Source of the DNA: Niastella caeni
GTDB lineage: Bacteria > Bacteroidota > Bacteroidia > Chitinophagales > Chitinophagaceae
Length of the DNA: 64,000 nucleotides
NCBI RefSeq assembly: GCF_004834005.1
Contig: NZ_STFF01000005.1
Location: 372,001 to 436,000, forward strand
Reading direction: 5' to 3'
Shown here: in pieces, positions 1-8,464 of the stretch
Position numbering within the stretch: position 1 is the stretch's first letter
Layout: every line of letters starts with the position of its first letter
Program-made: the position numbers and the translations under genes
Notes under the pieces: generated by a model
Told to the model about the DNA's origin: nothing
Database searches by the model: none
Seen by the model: the letters and a program-made list of their open reading frames with translations, nothing else

Positions 1-123
1 AAAAGCATCTGGAAGCTGTTATCGTTAAGCGGCGGCGATGCCCTGAATATGGCAGTGGTAGGAAAGGAAAAAGCGTATGAGCCATTTGGTGTATGGTATC
101 AAAACGAGTATACCATTTTATAA
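1..123 (+). CDS. C-terminal end of a SWIM zinc-finger family protein (partial)
   Basis: The first frame is open from the window edge to a TAA at 121-123 and encodes 40 residues ending in YQNEYTIL. No domain is visible in this fragment. The identification is by context: in Bacteroidota the DUF5691, MoxR ATPase, DUF5682 and VWA genes that follow are normally preceded by a SWIM zinc-finger protein, the counterpart of E. coli YehQ. The next gene begins 31 bp downstream on the same strand, so it is probably the first gene of the operon. The assignment is inference; the presence of a coding 3' end is read directly. Confidence 0.5.
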   Translation, partial: KSIWKLLSLSGGDALNMAVVGKEKAYEPFGVWYQNEYTIL

Positions 124-154
124 AGCGTTCGATGTACTAATCAAATTGGGGGAC

Positions 155-1609
155 ATGCAAACCTGGGAGCAAATTATTAATACCGCCATGCTGGGCACCG
201 GTAAAAGGACCCTCGGCGTGAATGAAATGCCGCCTGCACTGGCAGATGCGGTTGTACAGATACAGCATAATACAACAGATAAAGAAGAACAGTTTTTGCA
301 AATGGCTGCACTGGCATTTAATTTCCGTCAGTGTGGGATACTGCCATTGCAAAAAGAAGGGGTAACTATTGACAAAGCAGCAGTTGAAGAAAAAAGGTAT
401 TGTTCTGCACTGGCTAAGCAAACGCTGAAAGATATCCTGGACTCGGAAAGCAATTCACTGCTGCAATTCTGGTTGCAACAATGCAAATCAAAAGAACAGG
501 TTGTTACGCCTGAATTGGTGCCCTTATTACTTAGTGTTGCAACACAACAAAAAAAGTTACAGAACCTGATAGTAGCGTGTTGTGGTAAGCGGGGCGACTG
601 GTTAAGCCGATTTAATCCGGAGTGGGATTTCTCTACCGCAACAACCGATGAAGAAATATGGCAAACCGGTACCCCGGAACAACGCAAGATGGTACTGGAG
701 CAATTGCGCCAGGCAGATCCGGCAACTGCAAGAAGTTGGGTGCAGCAAACCTGGGCGCAGGAAGATGCCAACACAAAAGTTGAATTCCTGGTAATACTGG
801 GCATCAACATCGGATCACCCGATATTGAATTTCTTGAAACACTGTCAAAAGAAAAAAGCAGGAAGGTAAAAGATTTTGCCTTGTGGTTGTTAAAGCAAAT
901 ACCTGGTTCCCCCATTGTACAACAATACTGGCAGGTGCTGCAGGAGGCGGTAACGAATAGCCATAAAGGAATTAAGGTTCATCTGCCAGCCAGCCTGGAT
1001 GACAATATTTTCAAAACCGGTATTGAAAAGCTGAGTAATAACAAAGAATACACCGATGAAGAATTCATTGTGTCGCAGTTGATGCAATCGGTGCCGCCTG
1101 CATCCTGGGAAGCACATTTTCAAAATACGCCTGACGTTATCATCAGGTATTTGCAAAAAGATAAGGTAGGTAAGAAATTATTGCCTGCGCTTGTACAGGC
1201 TGTGGTTACCTTCAAAGACCAGCGTTGGGCAACTGCCTTCATGCAAAACAGTTCGGTTTTCTATATAGATATTATTCCGCTATTGCCCGTGAACGAACAG
1301 GAGTTTTACAGTATAAAGTTTATTGGTCAGTTTGCTGAGAATATTATCGAACATGCCATTAAGCGGGAAGATACCTGGGGTGTGGACCTTGCCCGGGCTA
1401 TCTTTATCCATACAGCACAAAATGTTTACCAGTATAACCGGTCTTTTTATAGCCGTTATATTCATTGTATTCCGGTTGCTATTGTAACAGAGCTCGAAAA
1501 ATGTGCGCCGACTGAAGAATATCAAAGCAGGACCTGGAGCAACACCAGTGAATACATTACCACGCTCATAAACTTGAAAAAACAAACCATACAATCCTTT
1601 AACGATTAA
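155..1609 (+). CDS. DUF5691 domain-containing protein
   Basis: Encodes 484 residues from the ATG at 155, which begins MQTWEQIINTAMLGTGKR, the typical N-terminus of the DUF5691 family, and is preceded by a purine-rich AATTGGGGGAC. An in-frame ATG at 77 would overlap the upstream gene and add 26 non-family residues, so it was not used. The protein looks soluble and mostly alpha-helical, with HEAT-like stretches (PDIEFLETLSKEKSRKVKDF), and has no signal peptide or membrane segment. The family has no known function but occurs with MoxR/VWA/SWIM/DUF5682 genes, as here. A scaffold or adaptor role for the ATPase is inference. Confidence 0.75.
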   Translation: MQTWEQIINTAMLGTGKRTLGVNEMPPALADAVVQIQHNTTDKEEQFLQMAALAFNFRQCGILPLQKEGVTIDKAAVEEKRYCSALAKQTLKDILDSESNSLLQFWLQQCKSKEQVVTPELVPLLLSVATQQKKLQNLIVACCGKRGDWLSRFNPEWDFSTATTDEEIWQTGTPEQRKMVLEQLRQADPATARSWVQQTWAQEDANTKVEFLVILGINIGSPDIEFLETLSKEKSRKVKDFALWLLKQIPGSPIVQQYWQVLQEAVTNSHKGIKVHLPASLDDNIFKTGIEKLSNNKEYTDEEFIVSQLMQSVPPASWEAHFQNTPDVIIRYLQKDKVGKKLLPALVQAVVTFKDQRWATAFMQNSSVFYIDIIPLLPVNEQEFYSIKFIGQFAENIIEHAIKREDTWGVDLARAIFIHTAQNVYQYNRSFYSRYIHCIPVAIVTELEKCAPTEEYQSRTWSNTSEYITTLINLKKQTIQSFND

Positions 1610-1624
1610 AATAATAATACCATT

Positions 1625-2704
1625 ATGTCTGCCCTCTTACGTCAACACGCCGAACAATTATATGCGCAGGAATTGGAAGAGCTGCAAAAAAGCGATACGG
1701 GAAAACGTCCGCAGAACTGGAAGTTAACGCCCCAGGCGGTGGTAACTTATTTAACCGGCGGTAAATTGAAAAACGGTTTCGAAGTAACGCCCAAATATAT
1801 TGGCAACAAACGGTTGATGGAAATAGCCGTTGCTACGCTTACTACTGACCGGGCATTATTATTATACGGGTTGCCTGGTACAGCAAAAAGCTGGGTAAGT
1901 GAACATTTGTCGGCTGCGGTGTCCGGCGATTCAACCATGATCGTACAGGGAACGGCCGGCACCAGTGAAGAAGCCATTCGCTATGGCTGGAATTATGCCC
2001 GTTTGCTGGCAGAAGGTCCTTCCCAAAAAGCATTGGTAGAAACGCCTGTGATGCGCGCCATGAAAGAAGGCAAGATCGCCCGGATTGAAGAGCTTACCCG
2101 CATCGGCGCCGATGTTCAGGATACGCTCATTACTATTTTGTCAGAGAAAACTTTACCGGTACCTGAACTGAATTCAGAAGTACAGGCCGTAAAAGGATTT
2201 AATGTAATAGCTACTGCCAATAACCGCGATAAAGGCGTGAACGAATTGTCCAGCGCATTAAAGCGCCGGTTCAACACCGTTATTTTACCGGTGCCCGATT
2301 CAATGGATGAAGAAATTGATATCGTAAAACGCCGGGTTGAAAGCTTTGAAAAAGTAATGGAATTACCTGCCGAGCCGCCGGCGTTACAGGAGATCCGTCG
2401 TATTGTGACCATCTTTCGCGAATTGCGCAGCGGTGTTACCATTGATGGAAAAACAAAAATTAAAACGCCCAGCGGTACACTCAGCACAGCAGAAGCCATA
2501 TCAGTAGTAAATAATGGATTGGCGATGGCCGCCTATTTTGGCGATGGCCAGTTAAAAGCTGCTGACCTGGCTGCCGGCATTATCGGTTCCGTGGTGAAAG
2601 ATCCGGTGCAGGATAAACTGGTATGGCAGGAATACCTTGAAACGGTAGTGAAGCCAAGGGAAGAATGGAAGGATATTTACCGGGCATGCCGGGATTTGAT
2701 GTAA
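1625..2704 (+). CDS. MoxR-type AAA+ ATPase (YehL-like)
   Basis: A 359-residue AAA+ ATPase. The Walker A motif GLPGTAKS lies at residues 82-89. The Walker B region is atypical (IARIEELTR, 151-159), and sensor 1 is the segment IATANNRD (195-202). An arginine-rich segment ALKRRFNTVILP follows at 211-222. The length and the TAKS P-loop resemble E. coli YehL. MoxR ATPases act as chaperones that activate or remodel partners, usually together with VWA-domain proteins through a metal-ion adhesion site. It starts 15 bp after DUF5691 and precedes DUF5682 and VWA genes on the same strand, so an operon is likely. The substrate is unknown. Confidence 0.85.
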   Translation: MSALLRQHAEQLYAQELEELQKSDTGKRPQNWKLTPQAVVTYLTGGKLKNGFEVTPKYIGNKRLMEIAVATLTTDRALLLYGLPGTAKSWVSEHLSAAVSGDSTMIVQGTAGTSEEAIRYGWNYARLLAEGPSQKALVETPVMRAMKEGKIARIEELTRIGADVQDTLITILSEKTLPVPELNSEVQAVKGFNVIATANNRDKGVNELSSALKRRFNTVILPVPDSMDEEIDIVKRRVESFEKVMELPAEPPALQEIRRIVTIFRELRSGVTIDGKTKIKTPSGTLSTAEAISVVNNGLAMAAYFGDGQLKAADLAAGIIGSVVKDPVQDKLVWQEYLETVVKPREEWKDIYRACRDLM

Positions 2705-2706
2705 GA

Positions 2707-2742
2707 AAAGCTGATTTCACCATTCACCAATGACCATTCACC
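2707..2742. repeat. Short heptad repeat before the DUF5682 start
   Basis: ATTCACC, AATGACC, ATTCACC follow in 7-nt register and run into the ATG at 2743. It is the reverse complement of words in the large array at 43953-44300 (GGTGAAT, GGTCATT). It fills most of the gap between the ATPase and DUF5682 genes. Confidence 0.6.
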
Positions 2743-5004
2743 ATGATTCACATCTTAGGCATACGACACCACGGTCCCGGTTCGGCGAAGAATGTTAAGG
2801 AATTTCTGGAAGCAGTAAAGCCGGATATTGTATTGGTAGAAGGGCCGCCTGAAGCAGACCCCTTATTGCAATGGGTAAATCATGCGGCGTTAAAACCGCC
2901 GGTAGCGATTTTGGTATATCAACCCGATGATCCGCAACGCTCATCTTTTTATCCCTTTGCTGAGTTTTCTCCTGAATGGCAGGCAATAGCTTACGCCCGC
3001 AAAAACAACATTCATGTGCGGTTTATGGACCTTCCCATAGGTCACCATATTGCTTTGGAGAACGAAAAAATGAATAAACAGAACGAAGAACCGCCCGGGT
3101 CTGCAGCTCCATCGGTTAATAATTATGCTTTGAACAACAATGAGGTTGTAGAAGCTGTTGCAGTTAGAAAAGATCCTATCTCTTACCTCGCCGAAGCCGC
3201 AGGTTATGATGATGGAGAAAAGTGGTGGGAACATATGTTTGAGCACCGGCACAACAATGAACAGGTATTTGATGCGGTAACCGAAGCGATGCAGATGCTG
3301 CGCGAAACATTTCCACAAAAAGAAGACCGGATTGAACAACTGCGTGAAGCATGGATGCGCAAAACGATACGTCAGGCGGAGAAAGAGCTATTTCAAAACA
3401 TTGCGGTGATCTGTGGCGCCTGGCATGCCCCCGCACTGGTTTCAATGCCCAAACAGAAAGAAGATAATGACCTGCTGAAAGGATTGCCTAAAGTTAAAGT
3501 AGAATGCACCTGGATACCCTGGACATTTAGCCGCTTAAGTTATTACAGCGGTTATGGCGCCGGTATTGAATCGCCCGGTTGGTACGATCATATCTGGAAT
3601 CATCCCACCGATGATGGCACCCGGTGGATGGCGAAAGTGGCGAAGTTATTCAGGGCAAAACAAATGGATACTTCGGTGGCGCATGTAATAGAAGCGGTAC
3701 GGTTGGCTGAATCGCTGGCCGGGATGCGCAATTTATACAAGGCAGGACTGGAGGAACTGAATGAAGCCACGCGAACCGTGCTTTGCAATGGAGAAAGTAT
3801 TTTAATGCAGTTGATCAATGATGAACTGATTGTAAGCAACCGCATAGGTGAAGTGCCTACGGAAATTCCCAAGCCTCCGCTGCAACTGGATATAGAAAAG
3901 CTGCAAAAGAAATTACGGTTACCGCCTACTGCCGACGGGAAAGATTACACCCTTGACCTGCGCAAAGAAAATGACCTGGAGCGAAGCATATTTTTACACC
4001 GGCTGCAATTGCTGGATATTAAATGGGGTGAGCGGCAGGATGTGTCGGGTAAAGGCACTTTTAAAGAATTGTGGCGATTGCAATGGGACCCCGAGTTGTC
4101 GATCAATATTATTGAGAAGGGTAATTGGGGCAATACGGTGGCCGAAGCGGCTGAGAAATTTGTAATAGATAAAGCCAGTAAAGCCGATACATTAAGTACG
4201 GTAACGGATTTATTGGAAAATACCATTCCGGCTGAATTGCACCAGGCAGTGGAGGAATGTATACAACGCATCAATAACCTAGCCGCCGCCAGTGGTGATG
4301 TAATACAACTAATGGAAGTGGTGCCTGGCCTGGTGCAGGTTACCCGGTATGGCAGTGTACGTAAAACAGATGCCGACCTGGTATTGGGTATTATAAACAG
4401 CATGCTTACCCGTATCTGTGTTAGCCTGCCCGCAGCTTGTACTGCAGTAAGCGAGGAGGCAGCACAGAAACTGCTTGAACTGTTCTTTAAATTGAACGAT
4501 GCGGTAAACGTATTACAGCAAACCGATATTACCACGCAATGGCAGCAAACCTTACAGTCGATAGTTGGTGCAGGCAACACTTCACCCATGATAGCCGGCT
4601 ACGCCACGCGGCTGCTGGCCGATTATAAATTACTGGAAGGCGATGCGCTGGTACGGGTATTTCATTATGCCATGTCTGCCGCCACACAGCCTGATCAGGC
4701 GGCTGCCTGGCTGGAAGGGTTCTTAAAAGGAAGCGGAACCATTTTATTAATCGACAATAATCTCTGGAACCTTGTAAACAACTGGATTGATACGCTCGAC
4801 GAAGAAACCTTTACCCGGGTTTTACCCTTGTTGCGAAGAACATTTTCAAGCTTCTCGGCGCCGGAAAGAAAAAAGCTGGGTGAGAAAGTTAAAACGGGCG
4901 GCGGAGGTTCGGCTGCTATGCCAGTTGATGAAAATAATTTACAGGAAGAAAGGGCCAGACAGGGCATCCCGGTTATCCTGCAATTGTTAGGTATAAAAAG
5001 TTAA
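2743..5004 (+). CDS. DUF5682 family protein (YehM-like)
   Basis: A 753-residue protein opening with MIHILGIRHHGPGSA, with RHHGPGS at residues 8-14 and VLVEGPPEAD shortly after. A second conserved-looking histidine segment, GAWHAPAL, is at 225-232. The HHGPGS / VEGP / GxWH pattern resembles the EreA/ChaN/TraB fold, where histidines and acidic residues form an active or metal site; that extension is inference. It is of the size of E. coli YehM. No signal peptide or membrane segment is apparent. The start codon sits inside a 7-nt-period repeat (2712-2742). It ends 3 bp before the VWA gene, consistent with translational coupling. Confidence 0.8.
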   Translation: MIHILGIRHHGPGSAKNVKEFLEAVKPDIVLVEGPPEADPLLQWVNHAALKPPVAILVYQPDDPQRSSFYPFAEFSPEWQAIAYARKNNIHVRFMDLPIGHHIALENEKMNKQNEEPPGSAAPSVNNYALNNNEVVEAVAVRKDPISYLAEAAGYDDGEKWWEHMFEHRHNNEQVFDAVTEAMQMLRETFPQKEDRIEQLREAWMRKTIRQAEKELFQNIAVICGAWHAPALVSMPKQKEDNDLLKGLPKVKVECTWIPWTFSRLSYYSGYGAGIESPGWYDHIWNHPTDDGTRWMAKVAKLFRAKQMDTSVAHVIEAVRLAESLAGMRNLYKAGLEELNEATRTVLCNGESILMQLINDELIVSNRIGEVPTEIPKPPLQLDIEKLQKKLRLPPTADGKDYTLDLRKENDLERSIFLHRLQLLDIKWGERQDVSGKGTFKELWRLQWDPELSINIIEKGNWGNTVAEAAEKFVIDKASKADTLSTVTDLLENTIPAELHQAVEECIQRINNLAAASGDVIQLMEVVPGLVQVTRYGSVRKTDADLVLGIINSMLTRICVSLPAACTAVSEEAAQKLLELFFKLNDAVNVLQQTDITTQWQQTLQSIVGAGNTSPMIAGYATRLLADYKLLEGDALVRVFHYAMSAATQPDQAAAWLEGFLKGSGTILLIDNNLWNLVNNWIDTLDEETFTRVLPLLRRTFSSFSAPERKKLGEKVKTGGGGSAAMPVDENNLQEERARQGIPVILQLLGIKS

Positions 5005-5007
5005 GCA

Positions 5008-6150
5008 ATGATCAACAACGAACAACATATTCGCAAATGGCGATTGATCCTGGGCGGCCAGCAAAACGATGGCACCGGTATTTCGTTAAATGAGCGGGAT
5101 CTGCAGATAGATAAAACGCTGGAAGCATTGTATGATAGCAATCGCCAGGGTGGCCTCGGGCCTTCTTCGCCCAACGTTGCCCGCTGGCTGGGTGATATCC
5201 GCACTTTTTTCCCTTCTTCAATTGTGCAGGTAATGCAGCAGGACGCATTGAACCGGTTGAATTTAACCCAGATGTTGTTTGAAAAGGAAATGCTGGAGAA
5301 TGTAGATCCCGACGTTCATCTTGTGGCAACCTTAATGACGTTGAGTAAAGTAATTCCTGATAAAACAAAAGACACTGCCCGCAAGGTGGTGCGCAAAGTG
5401 GTAGACGAACTATTGCGTAAACTATCACAGCCTACACAACAGGCGATCGTCGGCAGCCTGAACAGAAGCACGCGGAATCGCCGCCCAAGGCATAATGAGA
5501 TCAACTGGCATGCTACCATTCTCAAAAATCTGAAACATTATCAACCCGATTATAAAACAATTATTCCTGAAACAAGGATCGGTTACGCACGTAAACGTAC
5601 GTCTTTAAAAGATGTGGTACTATGCATAGACCAAAGCGGATCGATGGGAACTTCAGTAGTATACTCAGGCATATTTGGATCGGTGATGGCATCTATTCCC
5701 GCCATCAAAACCAAAATGGTTGTGTTTGATACTGCCGTAACAGACCTTACGGAAGAGTTGATAGATCCTGTTGAATTATTGTTTGGCGTACAGTTAGGTG
5801 GTGGAACGGATATTAACCTGGCACTCACGTATTGCAAGCAGATCATTACCAAACCAACCGATACGGTATTGGTATTGATTACCGACCTGTACGAAGGCGG
5901 CGACCAGGATAAAATGCGTAAGCGGGCCGTTGAACTGGTAGCAGCGGGCGTACAGGTAGTGGTATTGCTGGCATTGAACGATGAAGGCGCTCCCTTTTAC
6001 GATCATGCCAATGCGCAATTTTTTTCTAATCTCGGCATTCCGGTGTTTGCCTGCACACCCGATAAGTTTCCCGATTTAATGGCTGCTGCACTCAGCAAGC
6101 AGGATATTGGCCTGTGGGCAGCGAAAGAAGATATGGTATTGAAGAAATAA
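5008..6150 (+). CDS. VWA domain-containing protein (YehP-like)
   Basis: A 380-residue protein with a helical N-terminal half and a C-terminal von Willebrand A domain from about residue 200. The MIDAS is complete: CIDQSGS with D208, S210 and S212, then GGGTD (T267) and ITDLYEGG (D293). VWA proteins of this type bind a divalent metal and are partners of MoxR ATPases; the E. coli counterpart is YehP. The ATG lies 4 bp after the stop of the DUF5682 gene. It is the last gene of the cluster and is followed by a strong inverted repeat at 6152-6210. Cellular role unknown. Confidence 0.85.
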   Translation: MINNEQHIRKWRLILGGQQNDGTGISLNERDLQIDKTLEALYDSNRQGGLGPSSPNVARWLGDIRTFFPSSIVQVMQQDALNRLNLTQMLFEKEMLENVDPDVHLVATLMTLSKVIPDKTKDTARKVVRKVVDELLRKLSQPTQQAIVGSLNRSTRNRRPRHNEINWHATILKNLKHYQPDYKTIIPETRIGYARKRTSLKDVVLCIDQSGSMGTSVVYSGIFGSVMASIPAIKTKMVVFDTAVTDLTEELIDPVELLFGVQLGGGTDINLALTYCKQIITKPTDTVLVLITDLYEGGDQDKMRKRAVELVAAGVQVVVLLALNDEGAPFYDHANAQFFSNLGIPVFACTPDKFPDLMAAALSKQDIGLWAAKEDMVLKK

Positions 6151-6151
6151 A

Positions 6152-6210
6152 CATTTAACCGTGCCACGGTTCGTTTGCGTCGCCAGGGAAAACCGTGGCA
6201 CGGTTAAATG
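6152..6210. terminator. Perfect 20-bp inverted repeat between convergent genes
   Basis: Arms 6152-6171 and 6191-6210 are perfect reverse complements, separated by a 19-nt loop. Each arm also contains its own near-palindrome, AACCGTGCCACGGTT or its complement, so two alternative folds exist. It lies between the convergent VWA gene and the gene ending at 6212, overlapping neither. A bidirectional terminator is the simplest reading, but there is no T-tract and the nested palindromes look like a mobile or dispersed repeat element. Confidence 0.6.
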
Positions 6211-6211
6211 C

Positions 6212-8464
6212 CTACTTTTGCGTATACGTTCTGAAATAGCCGCATTCTTTGATCGCTTCTTTATAGAACTGGGTATTTGAATATTGTTGTAATGACTTAA
6301 AGCCGTTCCAGGGTAAGAAGTCAACGGATTGGCGGTCACCATATTCGTATTTGCTGTTGTTAAACATGGTTTTGTTGTACCATTCATTACGCTCACATTT
6401 GGCCAGCATGAAATGGCACTTTGCTTTTTGCTCATCGGTTTTGGCGGTAGTAAGCGCCAGTGTATAATACTTTATAGCCTGTTTCATATCTGTAAGCGGC
6501 CGCCGGAACGCACTGTCAATTGTATAAGGTGAGTAGTGATATTCACCCAGTACCCTGCATTCATAAAAAGCGCGGGCATTGCCATAATGCGTAATGTTGT
6601 AATGCGCATTGGCTACCAGCATCGCATTATTATATACATCGTTTCCTGCTTTGATCTTATCTTCCATGTCTTTCATTTTTTTGAGGAGGGAGAGCCGGGT
6701 GTATTTTATTTTCTGTACTGCATCATGATCGCAATCATGGCAGTCCTGTATGCGCCCATTAAAAGGATTGCCGGGAAGTTGGCGGCCGTCGAACAAACTT
6801 TCTAATTTTATGATAGCTTCACCTATTTTATCCTGCAATGCCAGATCAATGGCCTGGTATTCTACCAACTCATTAAGCGTTAGGGTATACATTTTGGCGC
6901 ATAGTGATTCGTAAGGCGTTTTATTGGTTTTATTTAGAAAGCTTTTCATCGCTTCTACGTTGTTGTTATCAACATAAAACGCCGGGTAATTGCTGAAGCA
7001 AACCGCTTTAATAAATTCTTTTTGTTTAATATACCGGTCGGCCATAGTACGTCTTATCCATCCAAAAGCAGTACCTGACCTGAGTGGTGCCTCTGGTTGG
7101 ATACTTTTTAACCATTCCAATTCCGGCAATATAGTTTTTTCCAGCTTGCTATCTGCCTTCGTAGTGCTGGCAATTGTATTGATGATTTTCAATAATCGTA
7201 ATTGTTGTTGCGGCAGTTCTTCCCCGGGCAGTTTTTTTCCGGCCAATGCATACCAGGTAGCCGCCTCTTTACTGTTCCCATTCAGCATATGCAGATAGCC
7301 GGCGGCCATTTGCCACATATAGGGCTTGTTGGTATTGCCAGCCTGGGCAATTCGGCTAACCAGTGATGAAAGCTCTTTGGTGGTGCTGTCGCTTTGAATT
7401 TGAAAACGATTGGTCCTTATTCCATCATCCCAGGTGCTGTATCGCTGCTCCTGTATATTGATGGTGCGTGATAAAAGCAGGTTCAATTTTTCGCTGCGTG
7501 GGTTTAAGGAATAGATCTCACGGATGGCGCGTTTTTCATCTGAATAAAAAATGCCGAGCATTTGCCAGAGCGTAGCTTTTTCATCGTTGTTCACACACAT
7601 CGCCAGGGTGGCCTTCCAATCTTTTTCTTCCTGCGGATGGAAACTGAAATGGGCAACCGTCTTCAGCAAATCACAGCCATCGTACACTTTGCTGTAATAA
7701 TAGTTGGCTTTGCTGTAATTCTTTAATTTATAATAAGCACCCGCTGCATAGGCCATGGCCCGGTAGTATAGTTCGTTTTTCGGGAATACTTTTTCATTGT
7801 TCTCAAAAAGGTCTATGGCCTGCTGGTGTGGTTCTGTAAAGAAATAAGAACGTACGAGTTGAAACCAATACCGTTCTTTTAAAAAATCATCTTTTGTTTT
7901 AGTAAATTCCTGTAGCAACTCATTGTTTAATGGAATTGCATTAACAGTATCGGTGTTGTTTTTCTTTGTTTCGTATTCCCATGAATATTTCGGGTAGCTA
8001 AGGGCAAATGCTTCACATTTTTTAGCTAAGGATAAATAGGAAATAAAGGATGCCAGTTTTTTATTTGATCTTTTAAATAGCTGAAAAGATTGCATGGTCG
8101 ATGGCAGGGCTTTCGCTTTGCCCGAGAGGTAGAGCGATGCGCTGTCGATAGCCGCGGAAGATGCGCTTAACTGCAGATGCGATACCTCTCCATCGGCAAT
8201 TGGAATTCCCAGGTATGTACACCAATCGTTGATATTTGAACTATTAAAACGGGAATCATGTTCGGTATCGTGCCCTTTGCCGTAATAAAACAACCATTCA
8301 GAATAAAAGAATGGCCGGTAGGTGCTGTCTACAAATGCTTCCGGGGTGAAGCTGGAATTGTATTCAGGCTCCCAATCACCGCCACAGGCCAGTATAATGC
8401 CGGTGCCGAGCGTAAATGAACTAATTCCAGTTATTATGTATTTTTTCGAAAATATCTTTTTCAT
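6212..8464 (-). CDS. Large lipoprotein-like TPR-type protein of unknown function
   Basis: Encodes 750 residues from the ATG at 8464, where MKKIFSKKYIITGISS begins a signal-like hydrophobic segment followed by ILACGGDWEPE. The cysteine could be a lipobox Cys or part of a secreted N-terminus. The rest is alpha-helical with TPR-like stretches such as AAGAYYKLKNYSKANYYYSKVY and YYTLALTTAKTDEQKAKCHFML. No catalytic motif was recognised. An upstream ATG at 8488 would bypass the signal sequence. It overlaps the preceding gene on the same strand by 44 nt (8421-8464), implying coupled translation and a joint function. Confidence 0.6.
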   Translation of the reverse strand: MKKIFSKKYIITGISSFTLGTGIILACGGDWEPEYNSSFTPEAFVDSTYRPFFYSEWLFYYGKGHDTEHDSRFNSSNINDWCTYLGIPIADGEVSHLQLSASSAAIDSASLYLSGKAKALPSTMQSFQLFKRSNKKLASFISYLSLAKKCEAFALSYPKYSWEYETKKNNTDTVNAIPLNNELLQEFTKTKDDFLKERYWFQLVRSYFFTEPHQQAIDLFENNEKVFPKNELYYRAMAYAAGAYYKLKNYSKANYYYSKVYDGCDLLKTVAHFSFHPQEEKDWKATLAMCVNNDEKATLWQMLGIFYSDEKRAIREIYSLNPRSEKLNLLLSRTINIQEQRYSTWDDGIRTNRFQIQSDSTTKELSSLVSRIAQAGNTNKPYMWQMAAGYLHMLNGNSKEAATWYALAGKKLPGEELPQQQLRLLKIINTIASTTKADSKLEKTILPELEWLKSIQPEAPLRSGTAFGWIRRTMADRYIKQKEFIKAVCFSNYPAFYVDNNNVEAMKSFLNKTNKTPYESLCAKMYTLTLNELVEYQAIDLALQDKIGEAIIKLESLFDGRQLPGNPFNGRIQDCHDCDHDAVQKIKYTRLSLLKKMKDMEDKIKAGNDVYNNAMLVANAHYNITHYGNARAFYECRVLGEYHYSPYTIDSAFRRPLTDMKQAIKYYTLALTTAKTDEQKAKCHFMLAKCERNEWYNKTMFNNSKYEYGDRQSVDFLPWNGFKSLQQYSNTQFYKEAIKECGYFRTYTQK

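Noticed and set aside
77..154. Upstream ATG for the DUF5691 gene at 77
   Set aside because: It overlaps the coding end of the previous gene, and the extra 26 residues do not belong to the family, whereas the ATG at 155 gives the family N-terminus.
3945..4589. 214-codon minus-strand frame inside the DUF5682 gene
   Set aside because: Antisense to a family-supported gene, with Ser/Cys-rich translation typical of antisense frames.
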